From Simmondsia chinensis (Eukaryota; Streptophyta; Magnoliopsida; Caryophyllales; Simmondsiaceae), in assembly GCA_018398585.1 (NCBI GenBank), contig JAGTTD010000010.1:27630638-27694637 (forward strand): a stretch of 64,000 nt of DNA, read 5' to 3'. This document shows, piece after piece, positions 44,556 through 57,300 of this stretch; position 1 is the stretch's first letter, and each line of letters opens with the position of its first letter. The position numbers and the translations under genes are program-made. The notes under the pieces were generated by a model. The model saw only the letters and a list, made by a program, of their open reading frames with translations, ran no database searches and was not told the origin of the DNA.

Positions 44556-46491
44556 ATGGCTGGTGGTGTGACAACCAGATCAGGTTTGGCCAAAGTAGCT
44601 GCCGGCTCTACTTATGCTGATGTGGTTAGTGAGAATGTAGAGCAAGAGCCGCAAGCCGTGACTCGTGATGTGTTGAATGCTGAGCTTAAGGCTGTGATTG
44701 TTCAACTCAAAATGGATCAGCAAGAGCGAGACCAGAAGGCTAAGCAAGAGTAGCTGGAGAACTTGCATAAGATGGAGGAATGATTGTATAAGTTGTTGCA
44801 AGATCAGAAACAAAAGTCGGATGAACGTTTTGGCTTGCAAATTCAGAGTTTGGAGGAGAAAATGACTGATCAATTCAATCAACATAAGCATCAGATTGAG
44901 GAGGCAGTGGTTGAACGAATGAATGAACAAGCAAACGAGACTGATGGAAAGATTGATGCTCATTTAAATCATCAATTGCAGAATTTTGAAGAGAGGTTTA
45001 TTGAAATCAACAAACAAAGCAATTGATGCTCGAGTGAGTGAACAATTGCAAGGGATTGAGGGTAGAGTGGATGGTTGTCTAGCTACATTGCAAAATCAAA
45101 CACAAAAACAGAATGTTGTTACAAATGGTGGTGGATTGTTCCCTACAAGTCAGATATTGAGAGCCTCTAATTTGCCTCAAACACAAACACCAAGTGTTGG
45201 AGTTCATCAACAAGCTGGACCTCAGGGTGTTAGTGCCCAAACTGAACCTCAAATTCCTCTCCATACAGATGTTAACAGACCACAAAATCAGGTTCCTGAT
45301 GCTGTTAATGTTAACAGTCAGCAAGAGCCAGCTACTAATCAGATGCAAAGCCTAGCTGAAAGCATGATTTTTGGACAGAAAGATCACCCTCCAGATCCAC
45401 CTAATCGTCCACCAGATCCTGCTATAAGGATCAGATCTAGACCTGCAGATTCAGGACACCTTGATCCACCTCATGATCCAACTTGCTCACAACCTGTTCG
45501 CTTGAATGCCGGATGCATTGTGCAAACATCAGATACGGTTCAACAGTATAACTCTAGGCAAAATGCATCTGAATTTTTTATTAACCGAAGCCATGAAGTC
45601 TCTTATGGTAACAGAAGCAATGGCTTTAGACAACCTAGAGTTCAACTCGAAAATTTTGTTGGGAAACAACCTCACTCTTGGATAAGAAGATGCGAGCGAT
45701 ATTTTCACTTTTATTCCATTCCCGATGATCAAAAGGTGGAATTAGTTGCGGTTTATCTTCGAGGAGATCATGAAGTTTGGTTTTATAGTCTATTGAGGAG
45801 CAATCCTACTCTTACTTGGGACGAGTTTATGACTGAGTTATGTGAGCGCTATGGTGATGAGGAATTGGGTGATGTAGTGGATAGCTTCAACAAGCTAACT
45901 CAAGTCACAACCGTGAAGGATTACACGGAAAAATTTGAAAATCTCCGAGCCAGTATGATTACAGTTGCCCCTCGAGCCCCTGAGTCCTTTTATGTCTTGA
46001 GTTTCATCAGTGGATTAAAGCCCAAAATCAAGAATTTGGTGAAGGCAATTGATCCTACTTCCTTGTCTCAAGCTTATGTAAAGGCAAAATTGATTGAGGC
46101 CTCAGATTTAACATTCCTTGATCGGCCACAGCATCGGGAAGAAAGCTTCCAACATTATCACAAGGGGTTAGACCACAAGAGGTTAGATGAACATAAAGAT
46201 CCACGAAACATCGAGAAGGAGCCTTGAAACCGCTGTTTTAAGTGTCACAAGCCTTATCTACCTGGTCATAAGTGCAATCCTAAATTTCTCATGGCAGCTA
46301 GAGGAGTTGATATTGAAGAACAATCCGAAAACGATGAATGTACTACTAATGTAGATGGATCAGCTCGGGATACCAATAGTGAAGAAGAGGTTGACATCAC
46401 AGTTCGAAGCAAGGAAGGAAGGAACATGTTTAAGAAAATGTCAAGGTCCAAAGCACTCCAGTTTCTAAAGGGCAATTTCTACAACAAGTGA
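44556..46491 (+). pseudogene. gag: gag of element D, related to gag of C
   Basis: The start MAGGVTTRSGLAKVAAGSTY mirrors the GVTTRS-AK start of C's gag. A coiled, glutamine-rich middle is followed by PRVQLENFVGKQPHSWIRRC, ERYFHFYSIPDDQKVELVAV and [18 protein letters not shown], all matched in C. The zinc knuckle CFKCHKPYLPGHKC (about 46,232-46,273) is followed by NPKFLMAARG as in C, then an acidic tail ending at 46,491. TAG near 44,751, TGA near 44,781, a frameshift near 45,015 and TGA near 46,225 break it. If intact it could package D RNA using C-type polymerase in trans. Confidence 0.92.
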
Positions 46492-46551
46492 TTTCCGAAG
46501 TCTCATTCTCTTTTATTCTTGAGGGCAAGAATGTTCTCAAGGGGAAGGGAA

Positions 46552-47072
46552 TATTATAAACCGAGGATCCGAGGCATGGGTTTAAATTGGTTGAATGGCG
46601 GGAAAATCTGTTAGCTGCTGCTGCTAGGCTGTTATTGTGATTAATTGTTGTTCTGTTGGATCTGTTATGCTGCTGCTGCGTGCTTGTTGCTGTATTTTTT
46701 TGCATTGTTGCTGTTATTTTCTGTTTTTGCGCCAATAATGTAGTTTAAATGTTAGTTCGCTATATTCCAGATGCTTCCTAGCTGAGTCGGTTGGTGGTAT
46801 AAGTCTAGGTTCATGTATTAGAATTGCTATAAATAAGTAATGAGTGTAATGTTCAGAGCATTCAATCAAATATCTGAAAAATATCTCATTTGAGATCAAA
46901 GCTTCTCTCTCTCATCTAACTTTCTCTATTTCTCATCTCCTTTTCCTTCTTATCTCATCTAAGTCTAAAATCTCTACTTTCTCATCTCAATTTCACTTCT
47001 TTCTCATCTCATACTCTCAATCTATCCCTATTTTACTTAGCTTATGTTTGGGAATCCATCCCGATCATAACA
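46552..47072 (+). repeat. 3' LTR of D (521 bp)
   Basis: Nearly identical to the 5' LTR. Its first two bases read TA in place of TG, and one CTG unit is missing. Confidence 0.93.
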
Positions 47073-47075
47073 GCA

Positions 47076-47322
47076 TGATACGCTTGATTTTTATATATTT
47101 TATTTTCCATTCCTGCCATATATTCGGCTTTTACATGAGTGTTTTATTGTAATCTAGGTACAATTTGGCTTAGAGTGCAATGAAGCTAACAAAGGTTAAA
47201 AAGTGGCAAAATCAAGCACTACTAAGGCATAATTGAAGACTTCTTTGAGAAACATGATCACGTGTGAAAAAGAATGACCAACTGGATTGTAATTGGGTAA
47301 CTCAAATACATCTCGTCGATAG

Positions 47323-47382
<60 letters not shown>

Positions 47383-48478
47383 GTAATATTTATATATTTT
47401 ATTATATTATATTTATATAATATTACATATTATATTATATTTTATATATTATATATATATATAAACATATATATGAAATGGGGAGGGGGTGAGTTGGGAT
47501 GGACCAATGAGGCATAACATTCCGCTGCAGCCGCCGCGCGATTTAAATATCAAATACCTAATTATTTGCGGGGATCTTTTGCCACGCCTCCTCTCACCCT
47601 GTCCTTCTCAAAGCCGCTACGAGATCCAAAGGGTTTGCAAACGCCGAAGCGCAAGCTGTTGGAGTACTGGGGAATCAAAGCAAGGATCAACGTCAACATT
47701 AATTGTGAGAGTGTTCAAATCCTTAGTTTTATCATTATTGTTTTCTTTCTTGGATTTCATGATGTTTAGAACTCCTATGAAGGAGTAGACTTATAGTTTA
47801 TGGATGAAAGAAGGTAGTCGTTCGTATCCCAAATTTATATTTTATTGTAAACAATGGTTTTGTTATGTTAATTATGATCGTTGTTTGTGTGAGCCTGTAG
47901 CCATGTTAAGATTTCCAAATTATTAGCGCTAGGCTACAAGCTTGTAGCCTAGACTATAACATAACTGGTTTTCACGTGTGGTTAGGGTTGAGGTTGTACC
48001 CAATCCTTAACACAACTTTATACAATTAATATTTGGTTAGGAGTGACAAAGGAATTAAGCAGTGCTAATGAGATAACCTATGCTACATGTAGGGGTGATA
48101 AGATAGGTTATGCATTTAGACTAGTTCATTACCCTGAGCTCTAATTTAAATACTAACGCAAGCTTAGTACTTGTAGCCTAAGCCTCCAAAACCATTGTCA
48201 TAGTAGAATATAATGACGGGATACGTGTTAAGCTACCCTAAATTCACTCCCTAAACTAATATCAATTGAATTGACACTTTTAGTTTATCATCAGTTTTGC
48301 TATTTTAGTTAACAAATCATTTAAACCAACTCAAAACTCAATTTCAACCACTCGTTAATAACAAAATCCAACTTAACTCCGATTCCCCGTGGATATTACC
48401 CGTATACCCGATTTAGCTATGACGATCTCGTATGCTTGCGAGTAGACGGTTTTAAAATACACATTTAAAATCACATCA
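47076..48478 (+). repeat. 5' LTR of E (1,403 bp)
   Basis: Matches 52,833-54,194. A long TA microsatellite occupies about 47,328-47,379, followed by AT palindromic DNA. Small frames at 47,489-47,788 also occur in altered form in the other LTR; they are LTR sequence, not genes. Confidence 0.9.
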
Positions 48479-48480
48479 AG

Positions 48481-48500
48481 TTTTTGGCACTGTTGCCAGA
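48481..48500 (+). other. Athila-type primer-binding site of E
   Basis: TTTTTGGCACTGTTGCCAGA lies two bases after the LTR end CACATCA. It differs from the TGGCGCCGTTGCCGGG form by a few bases. Confidence 0.75.
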
Positions 48501-48933
48501 GAATCAGCAGGCTAAGTCGATTAGAAATTAACGAGTTATTTTCTTTTTTTTTTTAATTTCTATTTTCCTTGTTTTCAAAAAAACAGAGAAGAAAAAAGTA
48601 CCAGCTTATTTTTTTCATTACATTTTTTTTTATTTTTGTTGTTTGTTTATTTTTTATTTATTTTTTATTTTTTTTAAAAAAAAAGGAAAAGAAAAGAACC
48701 AACTTATTTTTTTCATTAGATTTTTTTTTATATACAATCTTTATACAGTCTTTTAACACATTCTTTTGTACAATCTTTTAAAACCCTCTTTACCCGATTT
48801 TAAGTTTTTTTTTTTTCATTTTTTTTGTTTGTTTTCAAAAAATTTACTTATTTTTCAATAGTTTATTTTTTTTTTCCTTTCTCCTTTATTTTTATTTATT
48901 TAATTTTTTTTATTTTAATTAGTTTTTTTAGTA

Positions 48934-50550
48934 TGGTTGATTTCGCACCACGTACAATTGGAGACTACTTCATTCCCCAAAAGCATGTCGCACTCGCCGG
49001 GGTTACGTTACCCGCCGTGGGTAATATTATCTTTGAGCTGAAGCCTGAGATCATCAACATGCTTCCCACTTTCTATGGGAAGCCGATTGAGAGTCCATAC
49101 AAGCACCTTGATGCGTTTATAGAAATTTGCGAAACTTGCCATTTTTAAGGTGTCTCAGCTGATGCTGTTCGGCTGCATCTTTTTCCATTTTCATTAAAGG
49201 ACGTAGCCAAAAGGTGGTTTTAGTCTCTCCCAAGAGGTGAAGTCAACACTTGGGCTAACCTCCAGCAAAAGTTCCTGATCAAGTTTTATCCTAAAGCCAG
49301 AACTATGGTCGTTAGACGTGCAATCAACAGTTTTGAACAAAAGGATCAGGAACAATTCCATGAGAGTTGGGATAGATTTAAGGAGCTCCTTAGAAGATGT
49401 CCCCACTATGGGTCACCTAAGTGGGCTCTTGTGCAAAATTTCTATGATGGTCTCACGGCTTCCAACATGTAAATGGTTAATGCTTCATGTGGGGAGCATT
49501 TAACCAACAATATGAGGACGAGGCATGGAAGCTATTTGAGCGCCTCAGTGAACACTCTCTCGACCAAGCATCTTCTGTGAGAGTGGTTAGAGGGGGCACA
49601 CGCAGTGTCTACGAAGTAGCACCTACCAATGACATTAACCATCAACTGGACGCCAATAGCAGGAAGATGGATCAGCTTATGAACTTGCATGTGAATCCTA
49701 CTAATGTGTGCCTAGTCTATGCAGCTAAGTTATTGAGTGGTACTACTCCATGTGGCATTTGTTCCGGTGAGGACCATTCTGTACTTAATTGTTTTATGCG
49801 TCACAATTTTTCGAATACGTGCAATAACAGGTTCATATAGCTCAAGGATATTCGAGAAATAGCGACCCGTTCTCCAACACCTACAATCCTGGGTGGCCCG
49901 ATCATCTGAACTTCTTGTGGAAGCAGAACGCCAATCATAATCAACCCACGAGACAACAAGAACCTAGTTTTGCAGGTAACGCGCACCCTCCCATTCTACA
50001 GGGAGGGCGCAGGTCTGATACTCAACCTCACTCAAATGTTTGTCATATTGACCCTCCTCCTCCACCTCCAGGATTTATGTCACAGTTTGAGGAGCGTATG
50101 CTCCACTTTATGGAGGACACCACACAACTAGTTCGGTCTCACTCGCAATCTATTGCCAAATTAGAGACCCAGATAGGACAGTTGAACCACGCACTGAATT
50201 GGATAGAGGAAGGAAGGTCACCTTCCTAACCACTCATGAATGAGCAAGTTCAGATTGTGTCGGTTTCAAGAGAGGAGAACCTTAGGGAAGTTGAGGTTGA
50301 AACTGAGACGGATGTGACTCCCTCTCTCACTATTGATAAGGAGGGATCACGAGAAAGTGTTTTTGAACCCGTCGTCCCTTTTCCTTCGGCCCTCATAGGA
50401 CTGAAGAAGAAGGACGACCCAAAGAGGGCTAAGCTCATAGATGTGTTTAAGGATGTGAAGATCAACTTGCCATTGATTGAAGCCATTAAACACATTCCTA
50501 TGTATGCCAAGTTCCTCAAAGACCTTTTCACAAAAAAGAAGCGTGCATAA
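48934..50550 (+). pseudogene. gag: gag of Athila-like element E
   Basis: The start MVDFAPRTIGDYFIPQKHVA is followed by NMLPTFYGKPIESPYKHLDA, SADAVRLHLFPFSLKDVAKR and LIKFYPKARTMVVRRAINSF, the retrotransposon gag pattern of Athila/Tat elements. A cysteine motif PCGICSGEDHSVLNCF lies near 49,750. A one-base insertion near 49,148, a TAG near 49,220 and further stops near 49,470 and 49,838 break it. A late open piece (50,236-50,550) ends IPMYAKFLKDLFTKKK, a landmark that precedes protease in Athila. Confidence 0.88.
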
Positions 50551-50599
50551 GCGCATATCCCGAAGAAGGTTCGGCTCACCGAGAAGGTGAGCAGTATTT

Positions 50600-51324
50600 T
50601 AATATCAGGCTGCCCACTCAAGTTTCGAGACCCCAGGGCTTACAGTTCCATGCGTCATAGGAAAGTGTTACACTAGTAGAGCCTTGTTAGATCTAGAAGC
50701 GAGTGTAAACCTCATCCCTTACTTAGTTTTTCGAGAATTGGGTATAGGAGACCTTAAGCCAACGAATGTTACACTTTAGTTGGCTAATAGGATAGAGCGG
50801 GTACCTCGTGGAGTAGTGGAAGACGTACTTGTCAAGGTTGACAAGTTTGTCTTCCCTGTTGATTTCTCGTCTTAGATATAGACCCTACTCCTAGTCAAAA
50901 GCACAACGCTCCCATTATTTTTGGTAGACCGTGCCTAGCAACGGTCGACGTTGTGATTCACTGTAGGATGGGAGTGTTGGAGGTTTCTTTTAGAAACATC
51001 AAGGGCAAACTGAAGGTATTAAACTTTGTTTGACACCCTAAGACTGAGGACGAGTTGGAATGCTATGGGGTTGATGATATTGACCCTTTGGTAGAGCCAC
51101 GTAAGCCCGATTCTACTAAAAGTGATGATTGTAATAGTGTCCCTGTTTGTGTTGATAGCTGTGCTTCCTCACCTACACCTGGTAGGATAGAGATTTGTGA
51201 CCCTGATGCTAGTAATGTTTCCCTCCTTGATAGTCACGGGTCTCAAAACGCTGTTGGGTTTGGGGATCGTCCTTACTGGTTCAACCTGAGTTCTATGGAA
51301 GACTTTACCTCGGATTTTGGTTAA
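50600..51324 (+). pseudogene. pro: Athila-type aspartic protease of E
   Basis: Reads RALLDLEASVNLIPYLVFRE, where the family usually has DLGAS: the glycine next to the catalytic serine region is glutamate here. Then GDLKPTNVTL-LANRIERVPR and GVVEDVLVKVDKFVFPVDF, and later IIFGRPCLATVDVVI (GRP-FLAT motif). Stops near 50,779, 50,873 and 51,031. An open segment 51,055-51,324 (MECYGVDDIDPLVEPRKPDS) has no recognised domain. RT would be expected next but is absent. Confidence 0.8.
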
Positions 51325-52832
51325 TCTCATGTTCTAAACTGCGTCCGGTTGAAGATGTTAAACTTAGCGTGCTTGGGAGGCAACCCAACCTATCTTTAGT
51401 TTAGTTTTATTTTATTTATTATTATTGTTTTCAACATGAACTCTCTCAATTGTAGGTCCTTTTATTATCCCTACCCTGCTAACTTTGTTTCTCTTTTACT
51501 AAACACTTGTATAATCCCTATTTCTAACACTATTAACAAGTCCGTTTAGTATTCTGTCTTCTATGTCTTTAATTGCAGCCTACTATTTCTGTCTTCCCTT
51601 TTTGGATTTGCTCGCCATGCATAGCTGAATATGCCATACCTCAGGTCGTCTCTTTCCTTTCCTTGCTTGTATTTACTTTCGTTGTTTTGCATTGAGGGCA
51701 ATGCAAGGTTTGGGTTTGGGGATGGCAGATGAAAGTCAACTTTGTTTGTCCTTAAAGCTTAATTTGGCATAAATTAGCTACACTTTTGAAGGCATAAATG
51801 AGTATAAAGTTGTTTGTGACCCTTATTGTAGACCAGTTCTGAGATGTACTTTGATGATTAGAATGTTTATGAAATGAGATTATTGCTGGATCAGACTTTT
51901 GAATCCATATTTTTGTTTTTTAATTAGTTAGTGAGATTATTACTTTTCACCCTCATTCTTGTGACATATTCTACTGTTTGGGTCCAAAAAATGGTAATAA
52001 CTTTAGGAATAGAAATCCACTATTCTAATCCTAATAATGTTGAAGTCAATTGTACATTTCTTTATTTTGAGTAAACCCTTAAAAAAAAAGTGTCTGGTTG
52101 GTTCTTGTAGCCTCTGTGTCTCGAGCAAGTAAGTCCGTAGGGGTATATTAAGACCTGGTACCTTGAGCCAACTGGGTCGGGAGCTGCCAGTTGAAAGCTC
52201 GCTACATGGGCCATAGGAAAAGCTTAAGAAGAATCAACTTTGTAGTTACTAAAATGAGCACTAATACCCAAAAAAAAAAAAGGTGTGTGCTAACGGATTA
52301 GGTTGTGGATCCTTAAGACTCGAGCCATTAGGTCCGTAGGGGTCTCTTAAAACCTATTACCTTGAGCCAACTGGATTAGGAGCTGCCGGCCGAAAACTCG
52401 CTACATGGGTTTGAGGGAGACGCGCCTAACCGAGTAAAAAAATAAAAATAAAAAGAGGGGAAAACATGAGAGAAAAGAGAAGCCTTTTGATTTCACTATT
52501 GATTAGCGGTGAAAGGGTAGGATAACTTAGTCCTTTACTTATTACCTGTATGTTTTCTTAAAGTTGGTGGGTTTTGAAGTAAGACAAAGGGGAGAGAAGT
52601 TCTAAGATCACTCACTAGTAAAAAGACCTTAATGACGATGACTTAAGTTAGAACTAGTGCAATAATAACATCACGTATGGATTTGCTACTCTCAAGTACA
52701 CTCTCAAATATGATTGAACAATAATTTTCACAAGTGACTTTTGCGGTTAAACGCCTAACTCGACTTTTTCGCCAGTAGCTAGTTTAAATTGAATCTTGCT
52801 TGAGGACAAGCAAGGTGTTGGTTTGGGGATAT
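51325..52832 (+). other. 3' non-coding region of E
   Basis: Begins with GTGCTTGGGAGGCAACCCAA, a phrase common downstream of Athila coding regions. A block of about 185 bp is tandemly duplicated (about 52,090-52,230 and 52,280-52,420), each with CCTTGAGCCAACTGG and CTCGCTACATGG. It ends in a polypurine-like GGTGTTGGTTTGGGGATAT before the 3' LTR. Confidence 0.7.
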
Positions 52833-53050
52833 TGATGCACTTGATTTCTATATATTTTTTCCCCATTTCTGCCATATATTCGACATTTACATGTGTATTT
52901 TGTCGTAATCTAGGTAAAATTTGACTTAGAGTGCAACGGAGTAAACAAATGTTAGCATAATTGAAGACAACTTGAGAAACCCGACCTCATGTGAAGAAGA
53001 ATGACTAACTGGATTGTAATTCGGTAACTCAAATAGATCTCGTGGATTGT

Positions 53051-53096
<46 letters not shown>

Positions 53097-54194
53097 ACAT
53101 TTATATATTTTATTATATTATATTTATATAATATTATACATTATATTATATATATATAAACATATATATGAAATAGGGAGAGGGGGTGAGTTGGGACGGA
53201 TGAGGCACAACATGCCGCCGCCGCCGCCGCTGCGCGATTTAAATATCGAATACCTAATTATTTGAGGGGATCTTTTGCCACGCCTCCTCTCATCCTCTCC
53301 TTCCCAAAGCCGCTATGAGATCCAAAGGGTTTTCAAATGCCGAAGCGCAGGTGGTTGGAGTACTGGGGGAATCAAAGCAAGGATCAACGTTAACATAAAT
53401 TGGGGGAGTCTTCAAATCCTTAGTTTTATCATTATTGTTTTCTTTGTTGGATTTCATGATGTTTAGAACTCCTATGGAGGAGTAGATTTTTAGTTTAAGG
53501 ATGAAGGACGGGTAGCCATCTGTATCCCATATTTATATTTTATTATAAACAATGGTTTTGTTATGTTATATATGCACCCCTATGGGGAATTTATGATCAT
53601 TGTTTGGTTTTCTTTGAATGAGCTTGTATCCATGTTAAGATTTTCAAATTATTAGCGTTAGTCTACGTGCTTGTAGCCTAGACCATAACATAACTGATTT
53701 TTATGCGTGGTTAGGGTTGAGGTTATATCCAATCCTAAACACAATCTTTATACAATTAATATTTGGTTAGGAGTGACAAAGGAATTAAGTAGTGCTAATG
53801 AGATGACCTATGCTACATATAGGTTATGCCTTTAGACTGGTTTATTTCCCTAAGCTCTAATTTAAATACTAGCGCAGGCTTAGTACTTGTAGCTTAAGCC
53901 TCCTAAACCATCGTCATAGGAGAATATAATGATGGGATATGTGTTAAGTTACCCCAAATTCACTCCCTAAACTAACCTCTATTGAATTGACACTTTTAGT
54001 TTATTGTCATTTTTGCTATTTTAGTTAACAAATCATTTAAACCAAGTCAAAACTCGATTTCAACCACTCATTAATAACAAAATCCAACTTCACTCAGATT
54101 CCCTGTGGATACGACCCGTATACTCTATTTAGCTACGACGATCTCGTATGCTTGAGAGTTGACGGTTTTAAGACAAACATTTAAAATCACATCA
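52833..54194 (+). repeat. 3' LTR of E (1,362 bp)
   Basis: Starts TGATGCACTTG and ends AAAATCACATCA. It carries a shorter TA tract (about 53,052-53,088) than the 5' LTR and a GCC repeat near 53,216. GTGCA follows. Confidence 0.9.
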
Positions 54195-54204
54195 GTGCAT
54201 CATT

Positions 54205-54217
54205 TGGTATCAGAGCC
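54205..54217 (+). other. tRNA-Met primer-binding site of F
   Basis: TGGTATCAGAGCC, about two bases after F's LTR end TGCATCA. Its place just beyond E's right target duplication shows that E landed at the end of F's LTR. Confidence 0.85.
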
Positions 54218-54340
54218 GTCGATCATCGGATTGTGTCCAAGGAGCTCGGTTTGGTATAAAACAGAGCCTGCTCTAGAGTCTTGAGCAATTTTGTATGGGA
54301 CGGGCCATGCTTGATGGTCGTGCTAGACAAGCCACATGTA

Positions 54341-57300
54341 GGATGGTTTTTTAAAATAGCACATTTAGTAATTTTTATTTCCAAAATAGAATGCAAAAAT
54401 TAAAAATTATCATAATGGCACGTCCAATCAACATGCCATTGCCCCGTTAGTAGGAGCATTTTGGTCATTTTATATTTTTAAAAATTAAAAAAAGCAAGAT
54501 TAGTTTTTTTTTATAATATTTTTTATGCTTGCGGCAATTTTTCATGAAAATATAAAAAAAGTAATTGCCTAAATTTTTTGTATTGTATTATATAGATATT
54601 ATTATTTGATATATATAAATTTATTCAATTTCTTAAAATTATTTTCTAAAAAAATATATTTACTATTATTATTGTTGTTATATATCAAATTTTATTGTTA
54701 TATAAATTAAGATATTTTTTTGAACACCATACAAATAAAATGAAATATTCAAAATATTAAAAATACAATTATTTTACGAAAAAGACCATTAAAGACACAT
54801 AATGAAGTCATTAGTGTAGCATGATCCCATAATTGTTGAAAAAATAGGGTAAAAATTAAATATTTTTTCATGTACAACTATGTGGTACAAGCTAGTAGAA
54901 CTTTGTGGTACATTTAGTTAAAAGTCGCGGTACATTTACTTAAAACTCCTGCTACATTTCTAAACCTAATTCCAAACGTATTCAAACTAAGTTAGGCTGC
55001 CTTTTGGACCATTAGAAATCCTTAATGAAGTCATTAGTATAATATAATTCAATAATTAGTGGAAAAATGGCATCAAAATTAAAGATTCCTTCATCTATAA
55101 CTATATTGTGCAAGCTAGTAGAGCCTTATAGTACATTTAATTAAAGTAGAGGTACATTTAGTTAAAACTTGTGATACATTTATAAAACTAACTCCAAATG
55201 GGTTCAAAATAAGTTGGGTACATTTAAAACCATTATAGATGCGTAATAAAATTATTAGTGTAACATAATCCCATAATTAATGAAAAAATGGCGTAAGAAT
55301 TAAAGATCCTTTCAAATATAACTATATGGTACAAGCTAGTAGGATCTTGTCAAGTGGGAGCCCTTGAGGTACTGAGGCTGCTATTATCGTTGTTGTTGTT
55401 GTCTACTAGGAAATTGCGGTACATTTAGTTAAATGCCCTGGTACATTTACATAAAACTCATGCTATATTTCTATAACTAATTTCAAATGGGTATAAACTA
55501 AGTTGGGGTACCTTTAGAACCATTAGAGAGTCATAATTAAGTCATTAGTGTAAGGTAATCCATAATTAGTGAAAAATGGTATCAAAATTAAAGAGTTCTT
55601 CATTTATAACTATGTAGTATAACCTAGTAGAAATGTGCGGTACATTTAGTTTAATATGAAAGCATATTTAGTTAAAACTCCTGGTACATTTATAAACTAT
55701 CTCCAAATGGATCCAAAATAAGTTGGGGTATATTTAGAACCATTATAGATGCTTAATAAAATTATTAATGTAACATAATCCCATAATTAGCGAAAAATGG
55801 CTTAATGAAGTAATCCTTAATTTTGATGTCTTTTTTCCACTAACTACGAGATTACGTTACGCTAATGACTTAATTAAGACTCTCTAATAGTCCTCAAGGT
55901 ACTCCAACTTAGTTTGGACCCACTTGGAATTAGTTTTAGAAATTTACTATGACTTTTAACTTATGTATCACTTGGTTTTACTAACTTGTACAACATAGTT
56001 GTACATGAAGAAATTTTTAATTTTTATGACATTTTTTCGTTGATTATGTGATTATACTACACTAATAACTTCATTAAACATCTATAACGATCCTAAATAT
56101 ACCCCAATTTTGTTCGGACCATTTCGAGTTAGTTTTAGAAATGTACCACTAGTTTTAATTAAATGTACCACGACTTTTAACTAAATGTACCATAAGATCA
56201 TATTAACTTGTACCACATAAGTATACATGAAAGAATCTTTAATTTTTGCGCTATTTTTCCACTAATTATGGGATTATGTTATACTACTGACTTAATTAAG
56301 CTTCTATATTAGTCCTAAATGTGCCCCAACCCATTTTTGACCCCTTTGGAGTTAGTTTTAGATATATTTCACATAATTTATCTAAATAATCCTCGACTTC
56401 AAACTAAATGTACCATAAGGTTATAGTGCTTTATACCACATAGTCATACAATAAGGAATCATTTATTTTTATGTCATTTTTCCACTAATTATGGAATTAT
56501 GTTACACTAATGACATTATTAAAAACCTCTAATGATCCTAAATGTACCCCGACTTAGTTTGGACCCATTTAGTTTGTGACACGAGTTTTAACCAAATGTG
56601 TACCATAACTTTTAACTAAATATATGACAAGGTTGAACTAGATTGTACCACATAGTTATACACAAAATAATCTCTAATTTTGATGACATCTTTCCACTAA
56701 TTAGGGGATTACATTTCACTAAGGACTTTATTAAGACTTTTTGGAGGTCCTAAAGGTACCCCAACTTAGTTTGGATCCATTTGAAATTAGTTTTAGAAAT
56801 GTATCACGAGTTTTATGTAAATGTACCACAGTATTTAACTAAATATTCCACAAGATCCTACTAGCTTGCCTCATATAGTTATTCTTGAAAGAATCTTTAA
56901 TTCTTACACCATTTTTTCATTAATTATGAGATTACGTTACACTAATAATTTTATTAAGTGTCTATACTGGTTTTAAATATACCCCAACTTATTTTGGACC
57001 AATTTGGAGTTAGTTTTATAAATGTACCACGAGCTTTAACTTAATGCACTTCTATTTTAAACTAAATGTACCACAAGTGTCTACTAACTTGTACTACATA
57101 GTTATAAATGAAGGAATCTTTAATTTTGATGCCATTTTCCAACTAATTATGAGATTATGCTATACTATGACTTCATTAAGGATCTCTAATGGTCTTAAAG
57201 GTACCCCAACTTAGTTTGAACACATTTGGAATTAGTTTTAGAAATGTACCATGAGCTATAAGTAAATGTACCACGACTTTTAACTAAATGTACCACAAGG

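Larger units (their letters stand above)
43609..47072 (+). mobile_element. Gag-only Ty3/gypsy-type element D (3,464 bp)
   Basis: LTRs of 522 and 521 bp, TGTTAT/ATAACA ends, and a perfect 5-bp duplication GCATG (43,604-43,608 and 47,073-47,077). Primer site at 44,132 and polypurine tract AAGGGGAAGGGA at 46,538-46,549. Only a gag is present; protease, RT, RNase H and integrase are absent. By eye about 4% of bases differ between LTRs over the first 165. It is a TR-GAG-type non-autonomous element. Confidence 0.93.
47076..54194 (+). mobile_element. Athila-like non-autonomous Ty3/gypsy element E
   Basis: LTRs of about 1.4 kb (47,076-48,478; 52,833-54,194) with TGAT/ATCA ends. The primer site TTTTTGGCACTGTTGCC at 48,481 resembles the TGGCGCCGTTGCC site used by Athila elements, not tRNA-Met. 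Gag and an Athila-type protease are present, RT, RNase H and integrase are not. The 5-bp duplication GTGCA flanks it once D is removed. It is inserted in F. Confidence 0.88.

Noticed and set aside
47328..47470. Replication origin or scaffold region from the TA-rich block
   Set aside because: The TA microsatellite and AT palindromes lie in both LTRs of E; no independent evidence for another role.
47489..47788. Small ORF in E's 5' LTR, with a similar one at 53,275-53,466
   Set aside because: Both are LTR sequence; the reading frame is not conserved between the two LTRs.
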